A stretch of 64,000 nt of DNA, from assembly GCA_021234155.1 (NCBI GenBank), contig JAJEKV010000101.1, positions 841,453-905,452 of the forward strand. The letters are read 5' to 3'. The translations under genes were made by a program, and so were the position numbers. Position 1 is the first letter of the stretch; each line of letters starts with the position of its first letter. Below the pieces are notes generated by a model. The model had not been told where the DNA came from, made no database searches, and saw only the letters and a program-made list of their open reading frames with translations. Shown here one piece after another: positions 1-11,339 of this stretch. The DNA is from Isoetes taiwanensis. Lineage: Eukaryota; Streptophyta; Lycopodiopsida; Isoetales; Isoetaceae.

Positions 1-846
1 TCGGTATTACTTCGTTCAGTTACGTATTGCTCACACAATTTTGTGTTGAAGGGGCAAGGCGGTTGATAGGAGGAACTTGTCTCATCGCGGTGACCCCTAC
101 GGTAGTAAAACCTATGAGTCTTTGGTGAAAACTGGAAAGCAATGGCTTGTCACCTGGCGTGTGGAGCAAGGCATGGGCTTCGACACTAGTGGGGTGGTGG
201 ATATGACCTTCCGATTGAGTTCAAGTGTCGAATAAAGAGCGGTAGCCCTCTAGCCGCTGCGATGAGCATGGATACCTCTGGAGGAGGCGGCTCTCTTCTG
301 CCTCTCGCGCCGAGGGGTTGGGGAGATGCAACCCGGCCAGTAGTAGCCTCAAACACCACTTGCGGCCGGGGCTACGGCCAAGTCAACGCACCCCGACCTA
401 CTGCACCCAAAGTGTGCGGGAGGATGGGTGGAACCACCTAAGCCATGTTCTATGCCCGGCCAAATCCATTGCCATGAATTACATGCGCAATGAACTCACG
501 GAGGCCTAGCCGTCGATCATCCCCCCTTGAGTAGAGCCATGGGTAGAATCTTTCCTTTGTATTATTATTTATGAGGTATTAGCGACTCTGTGATGTTGCT
601 ATTATTATGGTGATTGTGTTGTATATTATTAGTTGTGCTCACGTTTGTTTTGTTGCAGCTTCAGCGAGATAGATTCGATCCGATGGAAGAAGCCGGATGA
701 ATGACACATCCCTCTTCCCGTCTTGGCTCTGCCCCCATGGGAGTGGAGTCAGTGGATGGCCTGTCAGAGAGGCGGTTGCCAGAGGGAATGCTCACTCCCT
801 TAGTGCGATCGCGGGCATGTTATAAGGAGATGAGGGGCGTCCGCGG
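1..846 (+). repeat. Element A 5' LTR, 3' portion only
   Basis: The segment matches the second half of the 3' LTR at 48825-50417: shared blocks include the aaggggcaaggc..aggaggaacttgtctcatcgcgg stretch near 51-105 and the end block around 780-845. The upstream part of the LTR lies outside the window. The end is placed just before the primer-binding site at 847. The first 50 bases match less well than the rest. Confidence 0.85.
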
Positions 847-866
847 TGGTATGAGGCATGATCTTG
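847..866 (+). other. Primer-binding site of element A (initiator Met tRNA type)
   Basis: The bases right after the LTR read tggtatgaggc, close to TGGTATCAGAGC, the common plant LTR primer site complementary to the 3' end of initiator methionine tRNA. The match is imperfect. The same type of site follows the LTR in each array unit. Confidence 0.7.
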
Positions 867-1054
867 GCATCCAAGATCGAGGCAAGCAGCCATTTTTCCC
901 TTAGGACTAGCGGTAGATTGAGGTCTTGGGGTATAGCCACCCAAGCAAGAGCTTGAACAATTGGGACAATTCCCAATTTGGGTAGATTTTAGTTCCATGA
1001 TAGATTGCTAGTGAAGGATAGCACCTTTCCCAACCTAAATTGCCAAAAAATAGG

Positions 1055-1340
1055 CCACCCCTCGCGGTCGCCCCGGCACCATTGATTCATAAGCCCAGAT
1101 TCCGCCCGAGCGCCTTGTGTGAGTGGTTGACCCTCGTTGACATAGTTTAGGTGTCCCAATTAATTAAGATATTAGTTTGGTTTATTTCCTTAGTTCTAGA
1201 TAGGTTTTGTATTTATAACACTAAAGAAACTCCCTGTAAATTGTAAAAATAACCTCAGCAGTGTTCGACCCCTCCGCGAGTGCGGACCCTTTAGGTTGGT
1301 AATCCAATGCGGCCCGGTATTGCTTGTGTGAGTGTGGAGT
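1055..1340 (+). repeat. Element A leader repeats, first pair
   Basis: Two copies of a roughly 75-bp motif (about 1055-1130 and 1267-1340). Each has a cacccctc..g block, a GC-rich centre and a closing ttgtgtgagtg block, so the ends are partly inverted-complementary. Three further copies lie at 2850-3335, after ORF1. The placement mirrors the hairpin motifs of the array units although the sequence differs. Confidence 0.65.
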
Positions 1341-1589
1341 GTTTTTGGAGTATGAAAAGTGAACAGAGCCAGATGCCTCGTACCTTCGCTAATGCCCTAG
1401 TTTGTTTTTTTTCCCATATGAATTGCGTTAACCCTAAATCCACCTCCTATAAATAGAAAATTAGGGTTTCCATTTTACCCCACCTTTCAGGGCTTATTTC
1501 GCCCAGGCGATCTTGGTAGCTTCCAGCTTGGAGCAAACAAAGCATGTACGGACCCGAAGCAGTGCGCAGGTTGTGCCACCGGTTATGTG

Positions 1590-2680
1590 GCCTTAAAGCG
1601 AGCCGTCCGGTGAGGCGAGGCGGAGGCAAGTGCACATGGGGAAGAGGGAGGCCTTAGGTTGAACCACCTAACCCTAACCACGAGGGCGAGGAGCAGGCAT
1701 CGGAGAACCTTGGGGAGGGCCCGGGCCTTGTGGCCGGAGGCTGCGGGGCTGCGAGGAGATCTTGAGGATAATGAGGAACCCGAGGCGAGGAACGAAGAAA
1801 GAAGAAGAGAAAGGGAAGAAAAGCCAGTAGAAATCCAAAGCCGGGCGTCGGAGGGGAAAGGAAGAAGCCGAAAAAGAGGGAGGGGAGGGAGGAGAGCGAA
1901 GAGAAAGCGCCAAAAAGAGGGGGGCGGGGAGGGTAGGGAGGCGGGAGGAATTAGGACCAGGAGTGCGGCGGGCCGAAGAAGAAGAGACAGAGCCTTGGCG
2001 GTAACCATCTGAGGCCGAGGATCAGAAGCCCCTATCTTGGTAGACTCAGAACACCGAGGAAGGCGGGAGGCCTGAGCACCGAGGAGACTTGGACCCCTTC
2101 CAGGCTATCTGGGATGAGACCTGTTATTTCGCCTTTTTACGCCCTATATCCTAAATGGCATTAAAGCACTTCGAAAGCACAGGCGGCAGCACCAAGAAGC
2201 AAAGGCCTTGAGAGGGAGTCTATCGCATTTGAAGCGGGACTTGCGATGCGAAGGGAGCTAAAGGAGTATCACTAGTACATGAAAATGCCAGAAGAATACT
2301 CAAATATTCTGAAGAACAGTGAGACCATTGAGGAAATTGACCCTTGAAGAAGAAGAACTGCGTTGAGCGCGTGCCGGGCTGCCAACCTCGAAGAAATGGA
2401 GAAGAAAAGGCCCGGTAGGACTCAAAGTCCTTGGGCGGCCCAAAAATTGGCACTTCAGTGAGCTATGGCTTCCCTCATTCCCCGAGGCCCCTTTTGCGTC
2501 CCTAACGAGGGGAGATTTTTGCGAGAGTTGACCCATCCCAAGCGGGTCCGCGGACGACATGTTGCTACTTCGAGGGAAGCGTCGGGCGGCTTATCGTTAC
2601 ATTACTTGAAGACTACATCGGCGTGCTCTCCAACAAAGCTAAGAAGAGTGACTTGTATGCCCAGATATTAGACTAGCTCA
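1590..2680 (+). pseudogene. Element A ORF1 (extra ORF before gag; H3-like C-terminus)
   Basis: This is the counterpart of ORF1 in the array units. The middle part (about 1659-2012) is extremely rich in Arg, Glu, Lys and Gly, as in the array copies. It lies between the two groups of leader repeats and ends near 2672. The last 240 bases show a diverged histone H3-like pattern (separate entry). No standard retroviral domain is recognisable. The fossil is broken in several places, and its exact start is uncertain. Confidence 0.6.
2430..2672 (+). pseudogene. Histone H3-like region of element A ORF1 (diverged)
   Basis: Lying where the array units have their H3-like domain, this stretch shows faint counterparts in more than one frame: an arginine/histidine-rich start with LIPRGPF-like residues, where H3 has LLIRKLPF, and a C-terminal part with a leucine-rich LLEDY segment where H3 has GLFEDT. 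Resemblance is much weaker than in the array copies and would not stand alone; the call rests on position and on the array units. The length of about 80 codons is right for an H3 fold core. Confidence 0.45.
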
Positions 2681-2849
2681 GTTTATTAAGAAGGAGAGGC
2701 CACTGAACTATTGTAAATGACCTTTTCTCGGGTGTAAGTCTATAATTTTGATAAATAAATAAGTCAATCGAGGTTTAAATAGGGTGTATTCTTAGAATTC
2801 TACATTTAGAAATATAAAGGATTCGGAACAAACGAAGGGCATTTTGATC

Positions 2850-3335
2850 CCCCCATCACGAGAGTGGCCCCAACCCATTAGGTTTGCAAACCCGATTCCA
2901 CCACAGCGCCTTTGTGTGAGTGGTTGAGCATGGTTTTGGTGCCAAATCTTACCTAAATGCACGAAGTAGGTATACTATTAGACCCTAACTCATCGAGTTA
3001 GTGGGAATTTGACCCCCTAATCTGTCCAAATTGGCTGTAGCGAGTCAAATGGAGCTCCACCCCTCCCGCAACGAGTCGCCCGAGCCCATTTGGTTTGGAA
3101 TCCGGATTCCACCTGCAGCCTTTGTGTGGTAATTGTCTTCCCAAACTCACCACAACTTGCCCAAATAAAGGCGAGTAAAGGCTCAATCCTATCTATCTCC
3201 GATGAGATATCAGGATTATGTCTTTAGTTCTCTACTTTAGCATCATTAGTGACCTAAACGGCGGTCCACCCCTCCTGAGTGCGCCCCAACCCATTAGGTT
3301 TGCAAACCCGATCCCACCTGGCTTTGTGTGAGTGA
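2850..3335 (+). repeat. Element A leader repeats, second group (three copies)
   Basis: Three copies (about 2850-2930, 3055-3140, 3257-3335) of the same motif as at 1055-1340. The best copies contain GGTTTGCAAACC, a perfect 12-bp palindrome, flanked by gccccaaccc and by cacc..tttgtgtgagtg. They sit between ORF1 and ORF2. Confidence 0.7.
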
Positions 3336-3539
3336 AGTCTCGTCAATTGATCCAAGTTGTCAGTAAGGCGAACCAAAATCATTGCTTAGGGACCCTTAGG
3401 AGCATTTCCAAGCTCGGTTAGCCTATAAATCATACCTCTAGACCCAGAGAAATTCGGAGAATTGTAAACCTAAAATTTTTCCCAAAATTAGGGTTTTGCC
3501 TATAAAAGGAACCCAAGTGTCATTTGCACCTTCCAACCT

Positions 3540-5110
3540 GCGCTCTAAGCTCCAAGCCGATTTCCCTGATCCTTAGAAATACGCATGCAATGCATCATCC
3601 CGGCTCCCTCGATTACTCATGGCCACTTCTTCATTCAGCGATGAGTGCGGCGCCCACGACTCATAATGGGAAGGCGACATCAATCGATCTTCGATGTCTT
3701 CGAAGGGAACTTGACATTGAGGCCACCATCAAACGCCACTCCCTTCTGCAAAACATCGTAATAGGTTCCATGCCAAGATAGGACCCTTTTGGTAGAACTC
3801 CCTGCTGTGTAGGGTATTTTGCACTAACAACCCCTTCAAAGTCCATACACCAAGATATCCCAAATGTAGATAAGTACTTAGAGAATAAAAAGCGTCCGCC
3901 TTCCCAACTACATGTCCATCTCTGTCAATAGGAGGAGGTACTTCTCCTATCACTGCGGTGTAGCCATCTTTCTATCTCTTGAGGGTCAAACCGGATAGGG
4001 GAACCCTCAGTCGCGACCTTTAGAAGTTGAACCCATAGCCATGGCCTTGTGAGGAAGGGAGGAGCGGATCAGCTTCGAATCTGGCGGGAAGAAGAGGAGG
4101 AGGATGAGATGCAGATGGGACCGGAAGACACGGATCTAGAACAAGAGGCGCGGCAAAGCGGAGCAGCGGATCAAAACCCGAAGAGGAATTTGCGAGCAAC
4201 AAGAAAGAGCCCCACCACTTTCGGGGAGGGCATTTACAAGCCCAGCCAGCCCGGTGTTCATAGCGTGAGGCATATCTAACCCTTCCGACATCAAGAATCT
4301 TCCCGCGATCGCTGCGGCGGAGGCCTTAGGGTGGATGAGATTTTACACCTTCTGACGTGGCCCGGATCTCGGCGACTTCATGTCCGATGAAGCTTCGGGG
4401 AACTTCCCTATCGGCATAAGGCGGGGACCTTCACCCGTGAGACATCGCCGAGATATAGAGGCTTACGCGGGCATCAGGGCCAGAGATGATGGCGAAGCGG
4501 AATTGCCCTCGGAGGAGGAGTTCATGAATTCCAGGAACAAATGGGCATCAAAGGCAAGTCCACATCAGCATTATTACGAGGCACAAAGCCAGCACCCATC
4601 ACGAGGCGGCATGGAAGCATTATCAACCTAAGGAGGCATTGTGCACCAAGACTTGAGCTAGAGGAGATACCCATTGGATGACTTGGCGGGGAAGCCTGAG
4701 GGCAACTTCCTGGAAATGCGCGAAGAAAGCGGGGCATGATAAAATTTCCGGATACTACTGCCCGTTCGCTCTTTGGGCCGGAAGAATAGCGGTTATTCAC
4801 CCCAATTTGGCCAAGAGGTGAAGAAGGGGTCTTTATGCTTATATTAAGCCCTCTCGGGGTTTGGACACCATGCGATTACCTCCAAACATCGACCATGTTG
4901 TCTGCGATCCAAAGGCGATTGCATTGACCATCTTGACTTTGCAATCCTTATAGGCGGGCGGTTGGCGGTGGCAATTTTGCGTATTATACATGGATAGGAG
5001 AATTGCGGACATGGAAGCGATTACTCCAAGGAGGGGCGTCAACAAATATTCTCGAGGGAACTTAACGGGGCCGTGGGTACGGCCCAAGTGAAGAAATTTT
5101 GGAGGACCAC
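3540..5110 (+). pseudogene. Element A ORF2 (unrecognised extra ORF)
   Basis: Counterpart of the array-unit ORF2: an IEAT-like segment near 3716 and a DIPNVDKYLENK-like segment near 3855 match DIQAT and DVPNIAKYLTNK in the array units. A Glu-rich stretch follows at 4085-4150. I recognise no family. It is followed by an AT-rich spacer and then gag, as in the array. Broken fossil. Confidence 0.55.
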
Positions 5111-5124
5111 CACGACTACCTCCA

Positions 5125-5300
5125 AAGAAATTTCAAAAGTAAAAGTCCTATTAATTTGCATGTAAAAAGCTTATTATATATGAATATAATATATATCTCT
5201 TTTTTGTATATAATTGCTCCCTCAAATTGTATAAGCAAGTAAAACAATGTAACACACAAACAAGAACTAATGATGAAATGTACTCTAATGTGCATGCGGC
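5125..5300 (+). other. Element A AT-rich spacer between ORF2 and gag
   Basis: About 170 bases of strongly AT-rich sequence (attatatatgaatataatatat and similar) in otherwise GC-rich surroundings. All three array units have an AT-rich spacer of about 130 bases in exactly this position, so it is a built-in part of the element. Confidence 0.6.
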
Positions 5301-5309
5301 TAGGGTACC

Positions 5310-6620
5310 TAGAAACCTTGATGAACAGGCGTGAGAACAACAAGCGTACCCGCGAAAGCTTCGGTAGAGAATTTCGTGAGGAATTGAGGCGGTAACAGGA
5401 GGAGGAGCTATCTCAAATCAGATCGGCATCCACGACATAAAGGGCATTGCTAGCGAGGCGGCGGCAATAGGAGGGGCGGGACGGGAATGTACCCTTGCAG
5501 CGGTGGCCAGAGCGATTACCTTGAAGGAAGAAGCAGGGAGGAAAGATCTCCTGGCTCGGGATCCTCAAGCTCGGCTGGGATCTGATTTCGGCATGGAAGA
5601 GGGGAAAAAGAAACGCGAGGTGGTTGGCGAAACCAAAAGCAAGTAAACCGAGGGGCGGATCCGCAGGCCCGGTGTAGGGAAGAAGTTGACTCCGCCCTTA
5701 GTAATGTGTGGAAAGCCCGAGAAAGTTAAGCGATTTTAGGGAGAAAGCAGGATCGGAATGGAGCGAGAGGCATGGCTGGATGAGATGAGTGAGTATGCTT
5801 AGCGCCTATGGCATGAAAGATAAAGACAAAAGCGAGGGGTAACGCGGCAAACCTCAAAGGGTCACGCGGCTAGAATTTGGTGGAAGGGGTATGCCAAAGC
5901 ACATGGGCTGGCGAGGGGCGGTTACCAAGTTCAGAAAGTTAAGCCAAGGCATTCAAACATCATTATGTACCGAGAGAACATAAGTGCAACATGATCTTGG
6001 TAGTTCTATAGGCTGCAACGGGGCAACAAATCAGTCCGAGAAATACACGGAGGAATTCATAAGACTAAGGCTTTATGTGCCAAAGTTGAGTGAAAAGCAT
6101 GGAAGGCTATATTGAAGGCTTGAGCGATGAGATCCGCAAGCTTGTAAGGGCAATAAACCCAAAGTCCATTATCGAGGCTGTAAGCAAAAGGCCATAAGTT
6201 TGCAAGGAACAGGTCCACAAGAGGCGAGCATCAAAGCAACAATATTTCGAGGATAAGGGGAAGAGCACGGGGGGAGTAGCCCAAAGGCGGCAAGCCCAAG
6301 AGCTAGCAAGGCCTTGTACAATTCAAATTATGGGAAGCAAGGCAACACAAGTAGTGGCAAGCGGGGAAAAGCGAGGTAAGCTTCAAGGAGCAAGGAGCCA
6401 AGTCTAACTACTCCCCAAGCGGTGAGGCAATTTCTGCAGTCCATTCCCAAGGAGAAGAAGCGAGGAATGTATAGAGAAGCGGTTATGTTTCAGATGCTTC
6501 CAGCCGAGGCATAGGACCAACAATTGCCCCACGATTATGAATCGCGGCATTGCGGATGGGGAGACACCATCGGGCCTTGACGCGGCATTTACGAAGCGAG
6601 ATTACATCCATGGTGAGTGT
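5310..6620 (+). pseudogene. Element A gag region
   Basis: Position and residual motifs identify gag, the structural polyprotein. A stretch around 5690-5900 matches the array gag segment with WLDEMSEY and GMKDKDK, and a CxxC-type zinc-knuckle remnant lies near 6480-6530. Many breaks. Confidence 0.7.
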
Positions 6621-6629
6621 CACATCTTT

Positions 6630-8836
6630 GCGGCCCTATTGATAAGGGAATGCTGAGAAAGTCGTTATAAAAGGTGATCTCAGCGGCCCAGGAAAAGCCC
6701 AAGAAATCCTTTATAGTATTGATAGACTCGAAGGCGGTCATAATTTTGCATCCCCTAGGATGGTAAGCATGTTGAAGTTAAAGCGTTAAAGTCCAAGCCC
6801 AGCCGGTCGTAGCCAATGGAGCAATTAGGCATGTCTGGCCGGGGAAGAGAATAAACTTCAATGTAGACTTGCCGTGTTAATGTTGCATTGGGGCGGGAAG
6901 TCATGAATATAGGCAAGTATGATCTCATTATTGGAATGGAATATCTTGGACCAAATAGGAGCAACCATCGATTGTGGGAAACGTAAGGTGACCTTAACAA
7001 CGCCATGAGGGCAAAGTCATCGAAATCCGCAGGGTAAAGTAACCCCAATCATGCAATGCATGAGTAGTGAAAAATTGCTTAAGTGCATAAGAAGCGTGGT
7101 GGCCTATCTCCTTAAGCTTGAGCTCAAGATCGAGGGCGGAGGAGATAAAGAGATCAAAGAATGCGGCAAGCTTCCCGGGCCAATAGCAAAGTTGATCGAG
7201 GAATTTCACGACTGTTCCACGATGAGATTAGCGACTTCAAGCCCTATAGAGGAGTCGAGTGTGAAATAGCACTTGAACACGGGGCCAGACCTACAAGCAA
7301 GGCACCTTATAGGATGTCAACCCGAGGAGTTGAGCAGAGTTAAAAGCGATTGCAAGAATTGCTAGACCTAGGGTTCATAAGACCTAGTGTCTCCCCGGAT
7401 TCGAGCCCTATTCTCTTTGTGAAGAAGAAGGATGGGAGCCTTAGGATGTGCATTGATTACCGCCAATTAAATAAGCACACCATCAAAAATAAGTATGCCT
7501 TGCCTAGGTCGGATGACTTAATGGATCGATTCTTTGAGGAGCAAAGATCTTCTCCAAAATAGATCTCGGATCGGGATATCACCGATTAGGATCAAGGAGG
7601 AAGACATTCATAAAGGCCGGTTCGGGACAAGATATGGGCACTATGAGTTCCGCGGTTATGCCCTTTGGATTGTCTAATGCACCAACAACATTCATGAGGT
7701 TAATGAGCGGCGTCTTCCGAAATTTCTAGATTCCTTCATCATAGTCTTTCGACGATATCTTGGTTTTCACGGTAAGTCAGTGGAGGAGCACGCCCAACAC
7801 TTGAGGAAGGTGCTTGAAAAGTTAAGAAGGCATCAACTCTTTATGCGGTTATCGAAGTGCCACTTATGGCATGCGGAAGAGGAGTACTTGGGGCACGTGA
7901 TCACGGCGAAGGCATTTCCACGGACCTACTGCGAAGATAGAAGCTGTGATTGGCTGGCGGCACCAAAGAATACGCATGAAGTGAGGGGCTTCCTAGGGCT
8001 AGCGAGGCTATTATAGAAGATTTGTCAAAATTTTGCCAAGGTAGCGAGCCATTAACGGATCTCACAAAAGGTGGGAAGATAAAAGATTGGGCAGCCCATT
8101 GGCAAAACAAGGCCTAGAAAGCATTTGAGGCAGAAGGAAGCTTTGGCAATGGCGCCCGGTGTTGGTCTTGCGGATCCGACCAAAGATAAGCTTGTAGCAA
8201 CAGATGCTAGCGAGGATAGCAACAAAGTAGCGGATCCTCATGCGAGGAGGAAAGAGTAGTGGCCTATGATTCCAAGAAGTTGAATGGCCTTGAAAGCGTA
8301 CCCAACGATGATCGGGGAGCTCCTGGCTATAGTAAGGGCTTTAAGAATTTGAAGGCATTATTTATTAGGAAGAAAATTCAGTTAGACACGGATCATCAAA
8401 GCCTCCAATATATATTTACGGCCAAGCTCCTTAATTTGAGGCAAAGGAGATGGATGGAATTCTTGGAAGAATATGACTTTGAGATAAGTTATAAGCCGAG
8501 GAAGCTCAATGTGGTTGCGATGCCCTTTCGGGAAGCCATTGGCAACGAGAATTCATTATAGCGCCATATCAACACTTGTAAGTGAGTTTGGCAAGAAGAT
8601 TGAGGAAACATTGCCGGCCGGACCTCTCGACTTCAAGGAAGTTTGGGCGAGCCTTTCCAAAGAGGCCAGGACCGACAAGGGAAGGGAGATGTTCAGCACT
8701 ACAAGAAGGAAGGAAACTTGCTATATTATAAAACAAATTGTGTGTACCAAAATCTTCGCCGAGTTAGAAAGCTTATTTTGAATGATACACAATAGTCCCA
8801 TAGCGGGGGCATGCGGGGGTTCATGAAGACATATTT
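6630..8836 (+). pseudogene. Element A pol, left part (protease, RT, RNase H, start of integrase)
   Basis: The protease region is at about 6700-7060. RT follows: the open stretch at 7350-7562 shows [20 protein letters not shown] and MCIDYRQLN, classic Ty3/gypsy RT motifs; the region around 7780-8016 has HLRKVLEKLRRHQLF and YLGHVI. RNase H features (DTDHQSLQY, RRWMEFLEEYDFEISYKP) lie at 8259-8520. The integrase zinc-binding region begins near 8780 and is cut by the array insertion after 8836. Broken fossil. Confidence 0.9.
8832..8836. repeat. Target-site duplication, left copy (tattt)
   Basis: tattt lies directly before the TGTGG start of the first array LTR and recurs directly after the CCACA end of the last LTR at 46728-46732. 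A 5-bp duplication is usual for Ty3/gypsy integration. It shows that the whole 37.9-kb array occupies a single insertion site in element A. Confidence 0.9.
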
Positions 8837-10499
8837 TGTGGCGTCCCCTACTGCATTATACGGTGCACTCACAGTATACAAACAGAGTTCATCCCCATAC
8901 CAGCTCCACGCTAATCACGGGGGGCCCTCACATGACACCGCAACCGTGGCCGGGTTCCAAAGGGAAGAGTGGAAGGGTCATTGCACCCCCGCTCCCTCGG
9001 GGGCCTACCTAGGCTGCGGAGCGTAAACATACATGTCAAGCACATACATCAACATCATATGACTATCACGAAGGATGGTCCTCCACATATCTGCATAGAC
9101 AAAGATCAAAGACATCACATAGGGAATCCTACCCAAGGCTTTCCGGACTCAAGGGATGGTGGCGGCAGGTCTCGAGTTCATTGCGCAGGCAAATTCATGG
9201 CAATGGATTTGGGTGGCATATGAACATGGCTTAGGGTTGTCCCTCCATCAGCCCCTCACATGCACACTTTACTTCGAGTAAATTGAAAAGTGTTGGGACC
9301 CTGGCGTAGCCACGCCCGGATGCATAGCCAAAAGAGGGCTATTCACGGGTTCCATCTCCCGTTCAGATGGGGCGGTAAAGGGATCTCCCCCTCGAGGAGG
9401 AGGTCTACATCTTTGACTCAAGGTGACTAGAGGGCCCTTTGCGTATTCATTGAACCTTTGGAAAGTGTACACCACTTCACGGTGTCGAGCCCATGCCTTA
9501 CCATACTTGGTGGTAAGCCATTAGACCTAGTCACAATGATCCTGGTAGCACTAACACACCATAGGGGTGGATTCAAAGAGTCGAACACGAACCTCCTTCT
9601 AAGCGGTCGGCCCTGCACCCACAACGGTGTGGTTCTTGTGCCTGAGCGAATCTCTAGATGTGCTAGAGAGGCTACTCTAGGAGCATCAACTACAAAGCTT
9701 TAGGTCTCTACCCCCTTCCCAATACAAGGAGTTCATAGAGATGCATCATCCATATACTTCCTGAGAGAACTAAAGAACTAGATCTAATCTACAACATAGA
9801 GTTAGGTTCTTTAGTTGGGATCTGCTATCTAGAGATCTAGAGGGCTGCTATGGGTAATCTAATAGGCTAAACCCTCTTGATTCTAGGACTAAAATAAGGT
9901 TTAGACTATCTAATTGGCCAAAACCTGATCCTTGAGGGGCTCCTCGACTGAGCTTCGACCATCTATTTGGCTTTCGAATCTAGAGGAACTAAGGATGCAA
10001 TTCTCCCAGTAGTGCAGGATCAGGTTTTAATTTTGTTGAGGCAGCCAAAGCAGTTCTAAAACCCTAAAATCGAAAATTGGGCTGGTTAGGGTTTCCTACC
10101 CTATATAGACAAGGGGTTGGCTAGGGTTTCCAATTATCCCCTTTGGCATGTGGGATAATTGGGAATGGAACCCCACTTGCCTTTAAAGGGCTAGGTGGCC
10201 AAATGTGCACACATGGAAATGTGTGCCCACATTAATGTGTACATTGGAAAATGTGCACATTAATTGCACCTATAGAGTGGCCCACTTGGCATGAAGTGTC
10301 CACTTGTAAATGTGTGCCCCATTAATGTGTACATTGGAAAATGTATTGCGTTAATAGTTGCACATATTTCGGCAAGTTGCCCCTAGGGCTACTCACTGGC
10401 TACGCAGCTAAGCATTACCGCGTCGGTGGCGTGGGCGTGTACGCGTGTGAGGCGATGCGGTATATCGATCACGGGGCGATACTATCTTTGAACGTCACA
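8837..10499 (-). repeat. Array LTR 1 (outer 3' LTR of unit 1)
   Basis: 1663 bp, starting TGTGG and ending cgtcaca next to the polypurine tract. It contains a TATA-like box on the minus strand and two copies of a 50-bp internal repeat (about 10216-10268 and 10309-10365; aaatgtgtgccc..acattggaaaatgt). It is matched along its whole length by the other three LTRs. Confidence 0.93.
10101..10108 (-). promoter_or_regulatory. TATA-like box in array LTR 1
   Basis: ctatatag on the plus strand (reading ctatatag on the minus strand too) lies in the middle of the LTR, next to telo-box-like aaaccctaaaa at about 10058-10070. The same pair recurs at 22419-22427, 34069-34078 and, shortened, near 46332 in the other LTRs. 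A role as the transcription start region of the minus-strand element is inferred. Confidence 0.55.
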
Positions 10500-11335
10500 T
10501 TCTCCCCACCTTGAAATGATCTTTGTCCGGCATCGTGGGTCTCCACCTTGGGATCATCGTAACAATCAACACGATACATACGATTACTACTATAATTCCT
10601 ACACATTTATTAAAATTACCTTAAGGTAATATCTTTATGACATTATCACATCCTTATATTATGAAATAACTTATCAATTCACAACATTACTAAGCAGTTA
10701 CTTCAAAATTCACTTAACATTACGATTAAGTTTATCAAAATTTTAAAATTACGTCCGAGGTATTCTTCATCCCTTGCAACACATTCCAACAAAATTTGTG
10801 TTGCGAGTCTTCGTAGCTCGACCTCCTTGCCCTCCGGCGCGCTCTATTGGCCTGCAGGTCGACACTACGTTAGTACCATTTAATTATTAATAAAATTTTG
10901 GTTATATGGTGACCACCCCACCTATCTACATGGATGCATGGCTAATCTCGGCGTTAGGAAGAGGGTGAATCTTCCATTATAGCTTGGAGAGGCAGCCCTA
11001 TATGCCTATATGCGCTCATGCCTACACCTCTAGTTGCCCAACAGGAGGATATCCTTCTCGTGTGGGGGCGAGAAGGATAGATTCCTCCTATCAAAGCATA
11101 TATGGGGCTAAAGGTGCTTTCCTATCAGCGCATTCCTTCATGACCTCCTTTCTCTCGAGGTGGTCTACTTCCGGGGGGACAGTAGACTTTCTAATCTACC
11201 TTCCACTAAGCCCAGTGAAACGTCATGCCTACATTGACATTACACCACGCCCTAGAGATCACCGTAGTGGTCCCATCATCGGTGACAACGCATGCGACCC
11301 ATACTAAGCATAGGTGGCATCGTGGGATTAATCTT
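10500..11335 (-). other. Unit 1 polypurine tract and 3' noncoding region
   Basis: On the minus strand, caaggtggggagaa directly abuts the LTR, a typical polypurine tract for plus-strand priming. A second, nearly identical purine block lies about 40 bases further in (about 10540-10555). The rest is AT-rich noncoding DNA with the end of pol near 11335. The same double tract is seen in units 2 and 3 and in element A. Confidence 0.7.
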
Positions 11336-11339
11336 AACT

